Source: Adiantum capillus-veneris
Taxonomy: Eukaryota > Streptophyta > Polypodiopsida > Polypodiales > Pteridaceae
DNA length: 64,000 nt
Assembly (NCBI GenBank): GCA_014529385.2
Contig: CM043967.1
Location: 135,231,182-135,295,181, forward strand
Direction: 5' to 3'
A program made the translations under genes and the position numbers. The notes under the pieces are model-generated. The model ran no database searches. It was not told the origin of the DNA and saw nothing but the letters and a program-made list of their open reading frames with translations. Below, one piece after another: positions 8,317 through 19,457 of this stretch (the first letter of the stretch is position 1; every line of letters begins with the position of its first letter).

Positions 8317-11300
8317 TACACTTTCTCTAATAACCCCATAGGTTTCTCCATGTGTCCATCTGCTAATTGGAGTTTCAACCTAGTCTTCCTTATTGCTGGT
8401 TTCCCCCATTTTTTCCAGATTTCTTTTGTAGCAATGGCTACCCCAGCTCCGCTGTCTAGTATTGCCATTGTGTTCACTCCTTGGAATTCAACTGGTAAGG
8501 TTGTATTCCCCTCTTCACCTTCGCAATACTCTCCGACCTTGTTTAAGGGTACAGGCTTAGCGTTCTTTTGTGGCTTGCTCAGCTCCTCTATGCTCTCTTG
8601 CAATCTCGATGTTGGATCTTTTATCCCGAATTTCTCCAAGCATTTTCCTACAGTGGTCCACATATGTGGTCTTAGCCTCAAAAGCTCAGCTAGAGTGATA
8701 GTGCATGTCACTGGTGTTGACAAAATCTCTATCAATCCTTGCGAGTCCATGACTTTTTCTGATGAGATTTTTCGTGAGGGAAGTGCTCTAATCTCGGATT
8801 TTGCTTCATACTCTCCTAAGTATGAAGGTAAGGTTTTCAGTGAATGAGGTTTGCTCTCCATTGTTCTAACAGAGCCCCCATCTCCCCAGTAAGATTGCAG
8901 ATCCAAGTCCACTTGAGATCCTGCCTCAAATTCCACTATGGGAGGATTCCTGATGTCCTTTTCCCAATTTGTCTGATTAGCTTGGCAACTTAGCTCGTTT
9001 GCAAAGTTTGCCTCTCTCACTTGTTTCCAAAATTCATTGTAATCCTCATCTTTTCCGTAAATCCTCTGTATGACTGGATGAAAACTCTCTATCTCCTGAT
9101 CGGTTGTGTTCAATACTATGCGGTCATCCTTTTGTGTATTTTCAGGCTTTTGTGCACTGGGAGTCTTTTCAGCTACCCGTGAAACGATAGTCTCTTGCTG
9201 AATTGGGTTTTCCTTTCCACAATTCATTGTTTCTTTTGGTGGTTCTAATAAGGCTTGTGCAGTCTCGATCATTCTCTGGCACATTTCAAGTCTCTGCTTT
9301 TCCAATTCCGCGTTTGGGTATGTCATCCACCTCTGTTCTTGTGTTTGGTTGTTCTTTAACCTAGCTTCGTAAGCTCTCATCAGTGCGTCCAATGGTTCGT
9401 GTACTTTGTCGACTAGCACTGATCCCCCTGAGCTTAAGCTCGTTGTTTCTTTGATACTCTTTTGTTTCGTTCTTTCCGGGCTCATCTCTCGTTTCCCGTT
9501 TTGACTCTCAAGTTTTTCTAATCTAGCTTTAGTTTGCTTTAGTTCCTCAGCTAGAATAGCGTCTTCACGTTCTTTTCTCAACTTCATGCGTGCTTTTCTA
9601 GCTTTCCATGTGTTTTTCTGACTCCGCGGTCCTTGACTAACCACTTCAGTCGCTAACTTTCCATTCTCAGGTTCTCTAGTGGTTTTCTTAGCTTGAGCTC
9701 TAGTAACAACTTGCGTTGGTATCAGAGTTTCATTTTCAGACCCACTGCTGGTAGGAATAGTTTCTAACATATTCAATGTCGTCTTTTGCACTTTGTTTGG
9801 ATTCTTTGAACAATCCTCAATGAAGTGAGTAACCCCACACTCAGTGCAATAAGCGTTAATTCTAATGATTTCCGTATGTGGGAAAACATTCATCAGATGG
9901 TCACCTCCACACTTGTAACAGGGTCCTAGTGCTGGTCTTGGTCCCATTTGATTCGTCCTTTGTGGATAGGATGGTCTTTGTCCTGTTAACCCTCCATGAG
10001 CTATGAACATCAATGTTCTTGCGTCCAAATTGTATCTCTCTTCATCAGAAGCACTTGTAATTGTTGGTATTCCAACATTCCCAATCATGCCCCATGGTTC
10101 TGGTTGTTTGGGTTCTTCTGGTGGGTAATACATAGTTGGAGACATGTGTGCACCAGATTCTTCATAATAGGCTTGAACAGGCACTAAGGCTTGTTCTTCC
10201 TGATTCTCTAAGGTTGGTGCATATCTAATGCCCACTGGTCTTGCTCCTGGTAAAGGTGGTTGTTGTCCCAATACCGGTTGCGGTCTTTCTATCCCCATAG
10301 GTCCTGGTACATTTCCCGTTGGGTATCGAGGTACTGGATGTATTTGAGGTGGTGCTAATTGAGCAGGAGGTGCATACTGGCGCTCCCTTACATACCCTTT
10401 GTTGTAATAACACTCCTCTGTTGGATGATTTGTCCATTTTTGTTCAATAGCACACCATTTCAGTGTTTTTGGCAATGGTTTTTGGTATGGTGCCATCCTT
10501 TTTAGAGCATCTTCTATCATTTGCTCTACATTTGGCATGGTTGTTGTTTGAACATTCTTTTTAGTGGTAGTCTCGCTCGCTACGGAGGAGGAGCTACTGG
10601 ATGCAAAATCTGTATCCGCTGACACCTCTCCATAAACCGTACAGTTATCCACTAAGTACAATGCCTCTCTCGTTACTTGCTCGAAACTTGTACAAGCTTT
10701 CAAGTGCAAGTCCTTCTTGAGAGTGTCGTTCCTCAGTCCCTCAATAAAGAGAACAGATAGTCTGTCATCTTGTGGTCGTTCACGTACTGGACATCTCTCA
10801 ATGTATTGTTTGAAGCGAAGTGAAGCTTCCTTCACTTTTTCGTGTTCTCTCTGTTTAAAAGCATATATTTGTGAGACCGTATTGTGCTTAATCCCTCGTT
10901 TTGAGAATTCCTCAGCAAACTCTCTTAGCAAATGGTCAATGTCATGGAATCCCCCTATGTTCATTGGTTGAAACCATGTCAATGCAGTACCTTCTAGAGT
11001 AAGACCAAATCCCTCGTATTGTGTATGGAAATCTGTTATCTGCTCAGCTCTTAAGACTTGCTTAAAGAGTGACACATGTGCATACGGATCTCCTGAACCA
11101 CCATACTTCTTTGGCATACACTTGGCTACTTGAGATGGTCTCATACGTCTATGATCTGCTACCAATCTCATTGCTCCTGTGTCTCGGCTAAAGCTTTCTC
11201 TAGCATCATGGACTTCATGGGTTACCCTTGTCGGTTCCTCTGCCCTGAATCTACTACTGGGAGGTAAATGTGATGGTTCCGCTTCAAACCTTGGACCTGG

Positions 11301-12299
11301 AGTGGTATAGGTGGGGATTGGAACTGCACTACCTCGATTCGTCTCCATTGACTCTCTGGAATGTAATGATCCCATTGGTCCGAGCTTCGAGTCCCAAGGT
11401 TGACTGAAAGAGTCAGCAACCTGAGTTCTTTGTCCTCCTGTTGTCATTGAGTTTTGCACTCCAGTTGTTGGTGCTGGTCTATGTGAGCTAGAAGTAACAT
11501 AATACTGATGTAGTGGTCCCCCAAAGTATGTATATCCTTCTAATTCTTTCTTGCCCATTGTTGAGTATTGCCTGCCATACTTATCGTAAGCGGCAATTTT
11601 CACTTCCGATCCCTCTGTGTAGGTAAAGACATAGAGTCTTTTTTTGTCTGTCAACTCTCCGGTGTAGGGTTCTTCACATCTATAATAGAGATCTTGCTCC
11701 CCATTATTATATTTGTATAGCCCCACATAGATGTTATCAGTGTTGATCCTTGTAGTTTCATTCTCTCTTCTTAACCTCGCATTAGGGAAGTTCATTATTG
11801 GTGCTTTCTCCTCGAGTTCTTCATCTATTTTGGCTTTGGTGCCCATCAATCCCCACTTGTCCACAATGTTAGGGTTTAGGACTACCAAGTACATGGTACC
11901 CTCGTCATCTAGATATCTATCTCCGCTATAGCTCACAGGCACTAAGTCCTTGAACTCACTAGGTCTATCTTCTATCTTTACACAATAGCGGTCCATTCCA
12001 TCTTTGTAGATCTTGGCACCTTGCTCATTGTCGTACTGGTATTTTATGAACAATAGCTTCATGGTGGCGGAAGGGTTTGATGATCCTGCTGCCATATTTT
12101 CTCTGTTGTTCCTGTTCGAGTGTTCGGTGAAAATCTCGTAAGACCTCTCCGAAGAAGTATTAGAAACACTTCCTTCAAAGATCGGCTCTAATGGTTGCAC
12201 CCAACTTTGGTTTACACTTCCCTCGGTTGATATGACACTTGCTGGTTCCCCTTGTTTTGGTTGATTATTCCGGAGATTCCTGCCCGATCTCAAATTCAT
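8316..12299 (-). CDS. gag: Element A gag with N-terminal half of protease
   Basis: I start it at the ATG at 12,297-12,299, giving the N-terminus MNLRSGR, because element B begins its gag with the same seven residues. The product is 1,327 residues. The N-terminal 330 residues are specific to this group. A Ty3 capsid-type gag core runs at about 385-545. A Cys/His cluster (WCAIEQKW...HPTEEC, near 615-630) resembles the plant Athila/Tat gag zinc element. Two further zinc-knuckle-like clusters lie near 794-830, one a clear CX2CX3HX4C. A coiled, charged region follows, and the retropepsin active site LDSGAG lies near the C-terminus. Gag packages element RNA into particles, and the protease matures the polyprotein. 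The reading frame ends in the middle of the protease at 8,316. Confidence 0.9.
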   Translation of the reverse strand: MNLRSGRNLRNNQPKQGEPASVISTEGSVNQSWVQPLEPIFEGSVSNTSSERSYEIFTEHSNRNNRENMAAGSSNPSATMKLLFIKYQYDNEQGAKIYKDGMDRYCVKIEDRPSEFKDLVPVSYSGDRYLDDEGTMYLVVLNPNIVDKWGLMGTKAKIDEELEEKAPIMNFPNARLRRENETTRINTDNIYVGLYKYNNGEQDLYYRCEEPYTGELTDKKRLYVFTYTEGSEVKIAAYDKYGRQYSTMGKKELEGYTYFGGPLHQYYVTSSSHRPAPTTGVQNSMTTGGQRTQVADSFSQPWDSKLGPMGSLHSRESMETNRGSAVPIPTYTTPGPRFEAEPSHLPPSSRFRAEEPTRVTHEVHDARESFSRDTGAMRLVADHRRMRPSQVAKCMPKKYGGSGDPYAHVSLFKQVLRAEQITDFHTQYEGFGLTLEGTALTWFQPMNIGGFHDIDHLLREFAEEFSKRGIKHNTVSQIYAFKQREHEKVKEASLRFKQYIERCPVRERPQDDRLSVLFIEGLRNDTLKKDLHLKACTSFEQVTREALYLVDNCTVYGEVSADTDFASSSSSSVASETTTKKNVQTTTMPNVEQMIEDALKRMAPYQKPLPKTLKWCAIEQKWTNHPTEECYYNKGYVRERQYAPPAQLAPPQIHPVPRYPTGNVPGPMGIERPQPVLGQQPPLPGARPVGIRYAPTLENQEEQALVPVQAYYEESGAHMSPTMYYPPEEPKQPEPWGMIGNVGIPTITSASDEERYNLDARTLMFIAHGGLTGQRPSYPQRTNQMGPRPALGPCYKCGGDHLMNVFPHTEIIRINAYCTECGVTHFIEDCSKNPNKVQKTTLNMLETIPTSSGSENETLIPTQVVTRAQAKKTTREPENGKLATEVVSQGPRSQKNTWKARKARMKLRKEREDAILAEELKQTKARLEKLESQNGKREMSPERTKQKSIKETTSLSSGGSVLVDKVHEPLDALMRAYEARLKNNQTQEQRWMTYPNAELEKQRLEMCQRMIETAQALLEPPKETMNCGKENPIQQETIVSRVAEKTPSAQKPENTQKDDRIVLNTTDQEIESFHPVIQRIYGKDEDYNEFWKQVREANFANELSCQANQTNWEKDIRNPPIVEFEAGSQVDLDLQSYWGDGGSVRTMESKPHSLKTLPSYLGEYEAKSEIRALPSRKISSEKVMDSQGLIEILSTPVTCTITLAELLRLRPHMWTTVGKCLEKFGIKDPTSRLQESIEELSKPQKNAKPVPLNKVGEYCEGEEGNTTLPVEFQGVNTMAILDSGAGVAIATKEIWKKWGKPAIRKTRLKLQLADGHMEKPMGLLEKV

Positions 12300-13707
12300 C
12301 AATTCCCCTAAAGGACTGTAACTTTTCCGTCTCGGCAATTTGTTTTCCCCAAGTTTTTGTGGTCAGAATTGACCCAAACTGACTGATACTTGGTCAATTG
12401 TTTAATCTTGTCAGTTGGACAACTTCTGTTTCATCAAGTGAGAATTTTGTCGCAGTTATGCTGAAAAAGACATTATACGCGTATGATGTCTTTTTTCACA
12501 GATTTTGACTATTTTGGTTATGCTCACTCTCAGTGGCCCCTTTATGCTCTGTTCACTCACAAAATTCAGTTTGAACTCTGTTTGAGCAAGTTATGGCTAG
12601 TTTAGGCTTTTCTTGGAAATTTTCTGCTTTTGACTTGTTTTTGGGTCAATTGTTATCCAAATGGGATGAAACTTGAAATATAACCTCTAGACAGCTATTA
12701 CAATGGATCTGTGTTAACAAAGTATCAAAATATGTCCAAAGTTAGGTCAAAGACATCATACGCGTATGATGTCTTTTTCATCAATTTGGGTCCAAACTTG
12801 ATATTTATGCTTCCTACAGTGCCTGTAACAATCTTGTCAGGTCAGATATCAAAAATAAGCAGTGGATGTGCCAAAAGACATTATACGCGTATGATGTCTT
12901 TTGTCCCAGATTTTGACTATTTTTGGTTTTAAGCCTTCTCCAATGTTTATAATTGCGTTTCAAGTGTTTTTGTCAGGTTTGAATGTAAAAACAAGATTTG
13001 AATCCAAAATTTCTTATTCTTTGCGTTTCTTGGACTCCGACTTGTCTTTTTGGGTTTCTTTGAGTGTTAATGCTCTTGTTTTAAGTTGATCTTAGGGTAA
13101 AACCCCCCTTCTAAACACTCTGGCAATGTCAAATTTTCAATTTTAGTCTCTGTTTAGGTCCTAAGACATCATACGCGTATGATGTCTAAAGTTGCAGATT
13201 TCCAGTTTTTCAGCACAGAACTCTTTCAATAGCTCTTTTAAGTGCTCAGCAACAATCAGTTACACAGAAAATTTTTCTGAACTTTGTTTATTGTATATTT
13301 CACTACCAAAGCGACTTTTTCAGTGATCTAACATGCAATCAAACACATCAAGCAAATAGAACACCAATTGATAGCTCTAGATCAGGATCAAATCAGGCCC
13401 TACCTAAGCTACTTCTAATCATAAAATGGATTTTTTGCAATTGAAAATATAAAGAGATTTACTACCACACAAGGAGTAGCAAATGCTTTTTATGTCAACA
13501 ACCATTTAAACACCATCAAAAACAATCTAATCTAAGCTAAACTAAAAATACTGTCAACACGGAAGACCCAGGAATACCCCACTTCCTAGTATCTCTCGAG
13601 ACCTTCGGAGTCCACCACTCCTAGATCTTTTCTAACTAAAGTATACAAAGTAGTTTATACGACTCACCTCGTAGGATTAGTCTAAGGTCACCTACTTAGG
13701 GCTCTCG
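12300..13707 (-). other. 5' leader of element A
   Basis: This is 1.4 kb of noncoding DNA between the primer-binding site and the gag ATG. It holds four copies of the A palindrome and diverged roughly 280-bp units. Two units share a similar stretch just after the palindrome (near 12,500 and 12,905). No coding frame of note is present. In an LTR retrotransposon this interval usually carries RNA packaging and dimerisation signals. Confidence 0.75.
12468..13187. repeat. Palindrome array A-5': four 24-bp palindromes in the leader of element A
   Basis: These have the same half-site as the 3' array, AGACATCATACG plus its reverse complement. Copies lie at 12,468-12,491 (one mismatch, C to T), 12,751-12,774 (perfect), 12,876-12,899 (one mismatch, C to T) and 13,164-13,187 (perfect). 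Spacings are 283, 125 and 288 bp, matching the 3' array, where one short step also interrupts the 280-bp rhythm. In all but one copy the right arm is followed by a run of T on the plus strand. Confidence 0.95.
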
Positions 13708-13725
13708 TCCCCGGCAGCGGCGCCA
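13708..13725 (-). promoter_or_regulatory. Primer-binding site of element A (tRNA-Asp-like)
   Basis: The minus strand reads TGGCGCCGCTGCCGGGGA two bases after the LTR end. This is complementary to the 3' end of plant tRNA-Asp with one difference. It fixes the inner edge of the 5' LTR and the element's orientation. tRNA-Asp primers are typical of the Athila-like group. Confidence 0.9.
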
Positions 13726-14071
13726 AATGTTAAGGCGGTTACGCCGCTAGCGGAAGCTAAATAGCGAGAACTCAATCAACAACAGAATTTGTCAGACGAG
13801 GATGGAGCTTGACCCGCAGGCGCATGGAAACAACTAGGTGGGTGTCAAATCACCTACTCGACCTTCTAATGACAATCACTACTAAGGAAATCAAATCTAA
13901 GTTCTAAAATACGCAAGTGACTGAAATCCGTACTACGAACGAATGCTATATGAAACAGGATCTAGAATCATTGAATCGATCTCAAACTCAAGGGGAAGTC
14001 TATACACTAGGTAAGAACAACACCCTAAAGACTTGAACTGCAAAATCAACCTATAACCACTCCGTGCGGCA

Positions 14072-14086
14072 AACGCGTATGAAGAC
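14072..14086. repeat. Degenerate half-copy of the A palindrome inside the A LTR
   Basis: AACGCGTATGAAGAC resembles the centre and right arm of the A palindrome with two changes. Element B likewise has a degenerate copy of its own palindrome inside its LTR, so an LTR site may be part of the layout. Confidence 0.5.
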
Positions 14087-14445
14087 AGGCCGAAAAATAC
14101 AGGTGACTGAAACTTGACCCCGATGGTACTAATGCGTAGCTCTACTCGTTGTGGTTCTATAGATATGCTGCACGCTCTATTCCGACACACGAGTTGGAAG
14201 AAAACTCACACCGAAGCTCGTAGGAACTTACCACACATAGAAGCCGATAGCGCGCACTCTTGGTATCTGTGCGTAGCTCTCACCGTTGCTAACACAATGG
14301 CGGTGTCGCTTCTCCAATGGCGGCCCCGTAGCTCGCGTAGCAAGAAGATAAGACTCTCTCTCTCTCTCTCTCTCAGACACAGTCACGGCGCTCAAAAAAC
14401 TCACTTTGATTAATAATTGAATCTCCTTAGGTTACAAAACTTTGG

Positions 14446-14453
14446 CTTATATA
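14446..14453 (-). promoter_or_regulatory. TATA box of the A LTR promoter
   Basis: The minus strand reads GGTATATAAGCC. Element B has GGTATAAAAGCC at the equivalent place in its LTR, which supports this as the element's RNA polymerase II promoter. Confidence 0.75.
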
Positions 14454-14662
14454 CCTCAGCCTTGGAGGTGAGAACATCTCTAATTATTTACATCAACATG
14501 TGAAATTACTTCGGGATTACAAGCTGGAAACCCAATTGAGTCCCGTTACTTAATGAATGGCTCAAATCAAAATTAATGTCGGAAAGAAATTTATTACAAT
14601 CAATGGTTACAAAATGATGGGTGTGAGCAAAAATGTGGGTGTGATCCTCTGCTGGCTCAACA

Positions 14663-15562
14663 GCGGCATTGGCCAAGCCCTTAAGGTGGGCGGCCAATTT
14701 GGCTTGGGCGGGCTTTGCTTAGTGGTCCACATTAGGTTTTTTTAAAAAACCCTTAATTTATGAAACGGTGGCCCTAATTCATTTGCCTTGGCAGCCCTTT
14801 TCTCAGCTCCTTGGGAGGCCGGCCTTAATAAGCACCACCTTTGGCATACATGCCGGCCAAGGCATCGCCTATACTCATTGCATTCCAAAAGACTACATTT
14901 CTTACAGAGAACTCAACAAGAACTTTTTGTGCCTTCATAAGAGCACCACATTTTGCATACATATTGGCCAAGGCTCTGCCAAGAAACTCAATTTTCTACA
15001 GCAAGCCGCAGCAGTGTTGGCCTTTCCCCGCAATATATGCATTCCAAAACCTGGGTAGAACTGAAAATAGCATTCCGACCGAGCCGACTAGATTGGTACG
15101 GAACCGCCCCCCAGTGCATCTTAAACGGTCAATAACTTGACAACCATAAATCTGATCACTGATCTAAAAGGACGGACGCGTTCCACAAAGTGAGCACTTC
15201 AGCCTGACACATTCATTTCATTCTTGTCCCTTCAGCTGCAGGTTGCCAATCTGGTACGGATCTGCTAGCGACTCAACTTAAAATTGTCATAACTTCCTAT
15301 CCGTAGCTCTGATTGATGAGCCGTAAAGATAAGCATGTAGAGCTTTTTGAGTACTTCAACTTGGATTAATAAAACCACAGCTATGACCACATTAAGCACA
15401 CTCACTGTTTTGGCCCTTAAAGCCCCATCTGATACACTTTTAGCTTAAAAATTTGCTTGTTAGCAAGCCCTTATACCTATTGAACAATCATGCAGGATTC
15501 AAATACACCTGACCGGCATTCCTTTGCTTATTTTCTTGTCATGAGATTGAAGCGGCATGACA
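14663..15562 (-). repeat. 3' LTR of element E, truncated by element A
   Basis: It aligns from GGCATTGGCC (14,665) to the terminal CA (15,562) with the LTR at 31,500-32,416, with scattered substitutions and small indels. The part further left was separated by A and lies outside the window. On the minus strand a purine-rich AGAGGGGGTGAA just before the LTR is a good polypurine tract. Confidence 0.85.
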
Positions 15563-15609
15563 TTCACCCCCTCTGAACCTGCACAGCCTCTGGTTTGTGC
15601 CAATTGCAC

Positions 15610-16149
15610 TTAATCAGTTTTATTAAATTCATCATCAAACATATCATCTGATGTATACATAACATGATCCTTTGGAGGTGGATTTGAATGAGAACATTCA
15701 AGAACAATCTTGCCTTCTTGCTTCTTGAACAACTTGATCCTTTTCCCTACAATAGGCACCTTCAGCATAGTACCATCTAGTTCACATAATTGATATGTCG
15801 CATTATCAAAAACATGTTGCACCACATATGGTCCAAACCACCGTTTAGCCATTTTTCGCATAGCAAAGTACTGGTTCTCCAAGCTACTGTCATAGACAAG
15901 TACCCAGTCACCTTCTTTGATAGCATGTGGTCGTAGTCTATGCTTTCCATCAAATGCTACCTTGTTCTTCAATCTGGCCTCGTTAAGCTTCTCTTTAGCT
16001 TGCTCAATATCCTCTTGACACCTTTCAAGCTGGCGAATACGTAGAGCAAGCAAGTCTTTAGTATACATACGTTCTTCCCATGGCATTATGGTCCAAGTTG
16101 TAACTACTTCTTCCGTAGGCATAATGGGTTTCTGCCCATGCATCAATTC
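15610..16149 (-). pseudogene. Element E integrase C-terminal part
   Basis: About 178 residues, beginning where the F insertion cuts the gene. The piece starts at MHGQKPIMPTEE, the usual motif following the integrase catalytic core in Ty3 elements. It includes a charged helix and then a GPY/F-like module with WFGPYVVQH, and ends near the polypurine tract. The upstream half of the same protein lies at 24,923-25,630 on the far side of F, and the break falls within the codons following MPFEL. The start codon shown by the frame is not a genuine gene start. Confidence 0.85.
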
Positions 16150-17734
16150 TGTAATGCAATTGGCCTATTTAACTTGAGAGTAGCGGAAATTAATGAGAGT
16201 AATTTTGAGAAATAACTTTGTGAGCATAACGGGTGAACATAATTGAAGATAGCAACATAATCATAGCAATTAGTTAACTTGGCATGAACAATACTTTTGC
16301 AAGAGAGAGAATTTAGAGAACATGACAACAGTTGAGGACCGGATTTATGTGGAACCAGTCCCCCCTCCAATATAGGCATTTGTATTATGATTTCTCCCAT
16401 TAAGAGAGACTTGTTACAATACAGTCTTTGTGTTCCTTGTGACCTAGGTGATGCAATGAAGATGGAAAGCTTCATGCATCACAAACATAACATAAACTTG
16501 AAGAAAGATTTAACTATCCCAAGCCTCAGTCCCAAGACCTCAAACACCTTCGAAGGTGGAGAGAGCTAGCAGGGAATGAGGGTAGGGAAGAGGAAGAAGA
16601 AACATTTCGTAGGAGAAAGAATTAGTTCCTCACTTATCATACTCTTGTTGCTAGCATACATAATAGCATAGTAATGAAGAAGGAGGAGATGGCAAGCTTA
16701 AGCATTGAAGCATGGCTCTTGGTTGGATTTGCACTCCATAGCCAAGCGTGTTGGTGTAGGCTCTCAACCTCTACTTGCTTGGAGAAGGAGAGGGAGCTCT
16801 TGCACTTTGCATAGCACACAATGAGAGTGTTTGTGAGTGTGTGTGGGTGAGTATACCCCCTAAGCATCCCCCTAGCTTGCTTGGGTCGACCCCCCCTTGT
16901 AGCTCATGCTTGAAGCTCATTGGACCCCTCCAGGCCTAGCCAATCATGAGCAGGAGGCATTACAAGCAGTAGGGGTAGCCTTGAGACAAGTGTCCCCCTT
17001 TCCCCTTTGAGAGAGAGGGATAGATAAATGCTAAATCAATTAATTAAATCTCCTAAATTACTATTGGACCCCTTGGGTGGCCAACCAATAGGTTTCAGGC
17101 ATCTCATAAAGGTAACATAGGTAGGGGCCTGACATGTGTCCTTGCTACCTCTTCAAGCTTGGGCCTTCCTTGTGTGTGTGAGTGGGTGTTCTCTCTCTAG
17201 CCCCTAGGAAAAGGGCTCGCCCCCCCTCTTGTAGGGATGCTTTTGACTTTTGGTGCTCAAGCACCTTAGTCATCAAGCATGACTAAGCACTTGGACTAGG
17301 GGGTATTCCCACAAGCATCTCATGCAAGCTTGTCAAAGCACCTCAAGTACCTTAATCATGCAGCAAGTCAAGCACCTCAATCATGTAGCAGATCAAGCAC
17401 CTTAATCAAGCACCTCAAGCACGACAAGCACCTCGAGCTTGGGCCGGGTTCCCACCTCAAGCTCAGCCCTAGCTTACCTAAGGTCAAAGGACTTTTACAC
17501 ACATTATTGGAGGTCTTCAATGAAGCTAACCCTAAGGTCTTATGCTCCATTGGTTAGCCTTGCTCTTGATAGACCATCTCCCATTTGGGCCCCTTTACCA
17601 TTGGCCCCGTGTTGAGATAGATCTATAAGCACATATCTATATCTTAACACTTTTCTCGTTTATTCTCCCACATTAAGTGATCAATTTAATATGAGAAAAT
17701 CATTTGGGTTGGTTAGATATTAGATTTTATGACA
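16150..17734 (-). repeat. 3' LTR of element F (1,585 bp)
   Basis: It runs from TGTAATGCAATT to TTTTATGACA on the plus strand. It is shorter than the 5' LTR mainly because of fewer copies of a short tandem repeat near 17,330-17,440. On the minus strand the purine-rich AAGAGAGAGGTAA just before it is the polypurine tract. Confidence 0.93.
17330..17440. repeat. Short tandem repeat in F 3' LTR
   Basis: It has degenerate tandem copies of a unit like CAAGCACCTCAAGCA, in fewer copies than in the partner LTR (24,472-24,630). A much more diverged version occurs in F2 at about 54,725-54,900. Confidence 0.8.
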
Positions 17735-18170
17735 TTACCTCTCTCTTGAAATCATAGTCGTCCTCGACTATGAGGTAGAAGAGATAAAGCCTTAGTCATT
17801 AGTCAATCGTACTTAGCGGGTAGAGGATCCTTTTTTACCCTACAACATCTTTCCAAGATGGATGACTAATCCATTTGGTGCTTGGGAGACATAGCTGCCA
17901 CAAGCATGTCTGCTCTTTAGTCCATTTCATTCTCCCAAAGTAGAGTGACAAATTCTACTTGGTGTTTGAGAGACGTCGTCATCACAAACATGATTCTAAG
18001 CATGCATACTAGTTAAATTTGTGCACAATTAAAAAGAGGACTAGTCTTATAAGACAAAAACATGAGTCATTTAAAAGAAATTTGTACATTTGCTTACTCT
18101 AATGTAGCATTGTAAGCATTGACAAGGTTCATACTATCTTATTAAGTTCAAAAGGATAATCTTATTAAGT
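17735..18170 (-). other. 3' untranslated region of element F
   Basis: Noncoding sequence between the integrase stop and the 3' LTR. The region 18,137-18,205, overlapping the end of the reading frame, is a 23-bp direct repeat in about three copies (core CTTATTAAGTTCAAAAGG). It probably disrupted the end of a chromodomain. Confidence 0.7.
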
Positions 18171-19457
18171 TCAAAAGGATAATCTTATTAAGTTCATAAT
18201 AAGATACCGTTGGATAATCTTACCATGTCGTAGTACCTTGTCTTCATGCCGAAGGACAGCTTCGGGTTGTAGCACCTCTTCTTGGTCTTCAACTTCGGGA
18301 GGGTCTTCAATAATTGGTTCAGTTGGTGGCTCTCCTTTGTAGGGCTTAAGTAGGCTTACATGAAAGGCATTGTGTATAAGCCAATGGTTGGGCAACTTGA
18401 GTTGATAAGCCATCTCATTGATGGGCTTCAAGATTTGGAAAGGACCATAGTATCTTTTTGCTAGTTTAGCATAATACTTTTGATGGCCCGTAGGATTTTT
18501 TCCCGTCGTTTGCCTTAATCGAGCCTTAGGAAACTTGAGTAAGACCCAATCATTTTCTTTGAACATTAAGGCTCTTCTGTGCTTATCAGCAGCAGCTTTT
18601 TGCCTTTGTTGAGAGATGGATATAGCCTCCCTAATCTTTTGAAAATATTCTTGTAGGTCACGGCTATACTCATCGACGGCGAAGATCTTCCCATGTACTT
18701 TGAGTAGCAAGGGACTTTTAGGTCTTCCCTCAATGATCTCAAAAGGTGCTTTTCCTGTAGAAGTATGTATAGTATTATTGTAGGCATACTCTACAAGAGC
18801 TAAGTACGTTTCCCATTGTGAGCATTGATCTACTTCGGTAACATAAGTCTTGAGTAGATCGAGTATCGTAAGATTGGCTGTCTCACTTTGGCCATCCGTT
18901 TGTGGGTGATAGGCCGAAGAGAAATTCAATCTTGTTCCTAGATTTTCAAAGAGACCTTTCCAGAAATTACTGGTCATTCTAAGATCTCTATCTGACACGA
19001 TGGATGTGGGTAATCCATGGTGCTTGAAAATCTGAGATATGAAGAGAGTTGCCATTTGATGTGCCTTAATAGTCTTTTTGACAGGAATAAAATGTGCTTG
19101 CTTGCTAAACCTGTCGACTATTGTCCATATTCTTGTATTCCCATGGATAGACTTGGGTAATCCAAAGATGAAATCCATGGATATACTCTCCCATGGTGAA
19201 TTTGGAATAGGCAATGGCTGGAGTAATCCAGGTTGCTTCCCTCTATCATACTTGGTCTTTTGGCATACTACACATTTTGATACATACTCTTGTATGTCCA
19301 CTTTCATGGTAGGCCAATAGAAGTACGTCTCTACTCCTTGGAGAGTAGGTTGAATACCTCTATGCCCCGCATATGGAGGAGCATGGGATTCATACATAAC
19401 TTTCTCACGAAGGGAGTGGGTAACACATAGCCTATTGCCGTGGAGAAGATAACCATC
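18171..19457 (-). pseudogene. Element F integrase with chromodomain remnant
   Basis: It is in the same frame as the RT part and separated from it only by a stop at 19,458-19,460. It contains an HHCC zinc-binding module (HAPPYAGHRG to CVVCQKTK), the integrase core (SMDFIFGLP, then VSDRD, then HPQTDGQSETAN, carrying the D, D, E residues), a GPF-type module, and a C-terminal segment beginning PEAVLRHEDKVLRHGK that looks like the start of a chromodomain. The chromodomain is cut short where a 23-bp direct repeat begins. Integrase inserts the cDNA, and the chromodomain in this group usually guides insertion to heterochromatin. Confidence 0.9.

Larger units (their letters stand above)
1..14662 (-). 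mobile_element. Element A: Ty3/gypsy LTR retrotransposon (Athila/Tat-like), 3' end outside window
   Basis: On the minus strand the order is 5' LTR (13,728-14,662), primer-binding site, 1.4 kb leader, gag, protease, linker, RT, RNase H, integrase, a second protease-like domain, a basic repeat tail, and a 3' noncoding region. The RT and integrase style and the tRNA-Asp-like primer site match the plant Athila/Tat group, and there is no chromodomain. The 3' LTR would lie left of position 1. The right end sits inside the 3' LTR of element E, so A inserted after E. The coding region changes phase three times, each time by -1 nt, but has few internal stops. A second LTR start of the same family at 63,850 differs at only 2 of 151 bases, so the family was recently active. 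Confidence 0.9.
13728..14662 (-). repeat. 5' LTR of element A (935 bp)
   Basis: On the minus strand it begins TGTTGAGCCAGC and ends CCTTAACA, next to the primer-binding site. It contains a TATA box (14,446-14,453), a (CT) microsatellite of about 22 bp near 14,352-14,374, and a half-copy of the A palindrome. The outer edge abuts the E LTR, and the adjacent GCGGC (14,663-14,667) would be one copy of the target duplication. The first 151 bp match 63,850-64,000 on the opposite strand at 149 positions. Confidence 0.93.

Noticed and set aside
3957-10187. Plus-strand ORFs inside element A
   Set aside because: They are shorter, lack motifs, and overlap the well-supported minus-strand gag-pol frames.
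14663-14830. Host gene between A and E
   Set aside because: The sequence is repeated at 31,500 as an LTR, so it belongs to element E.
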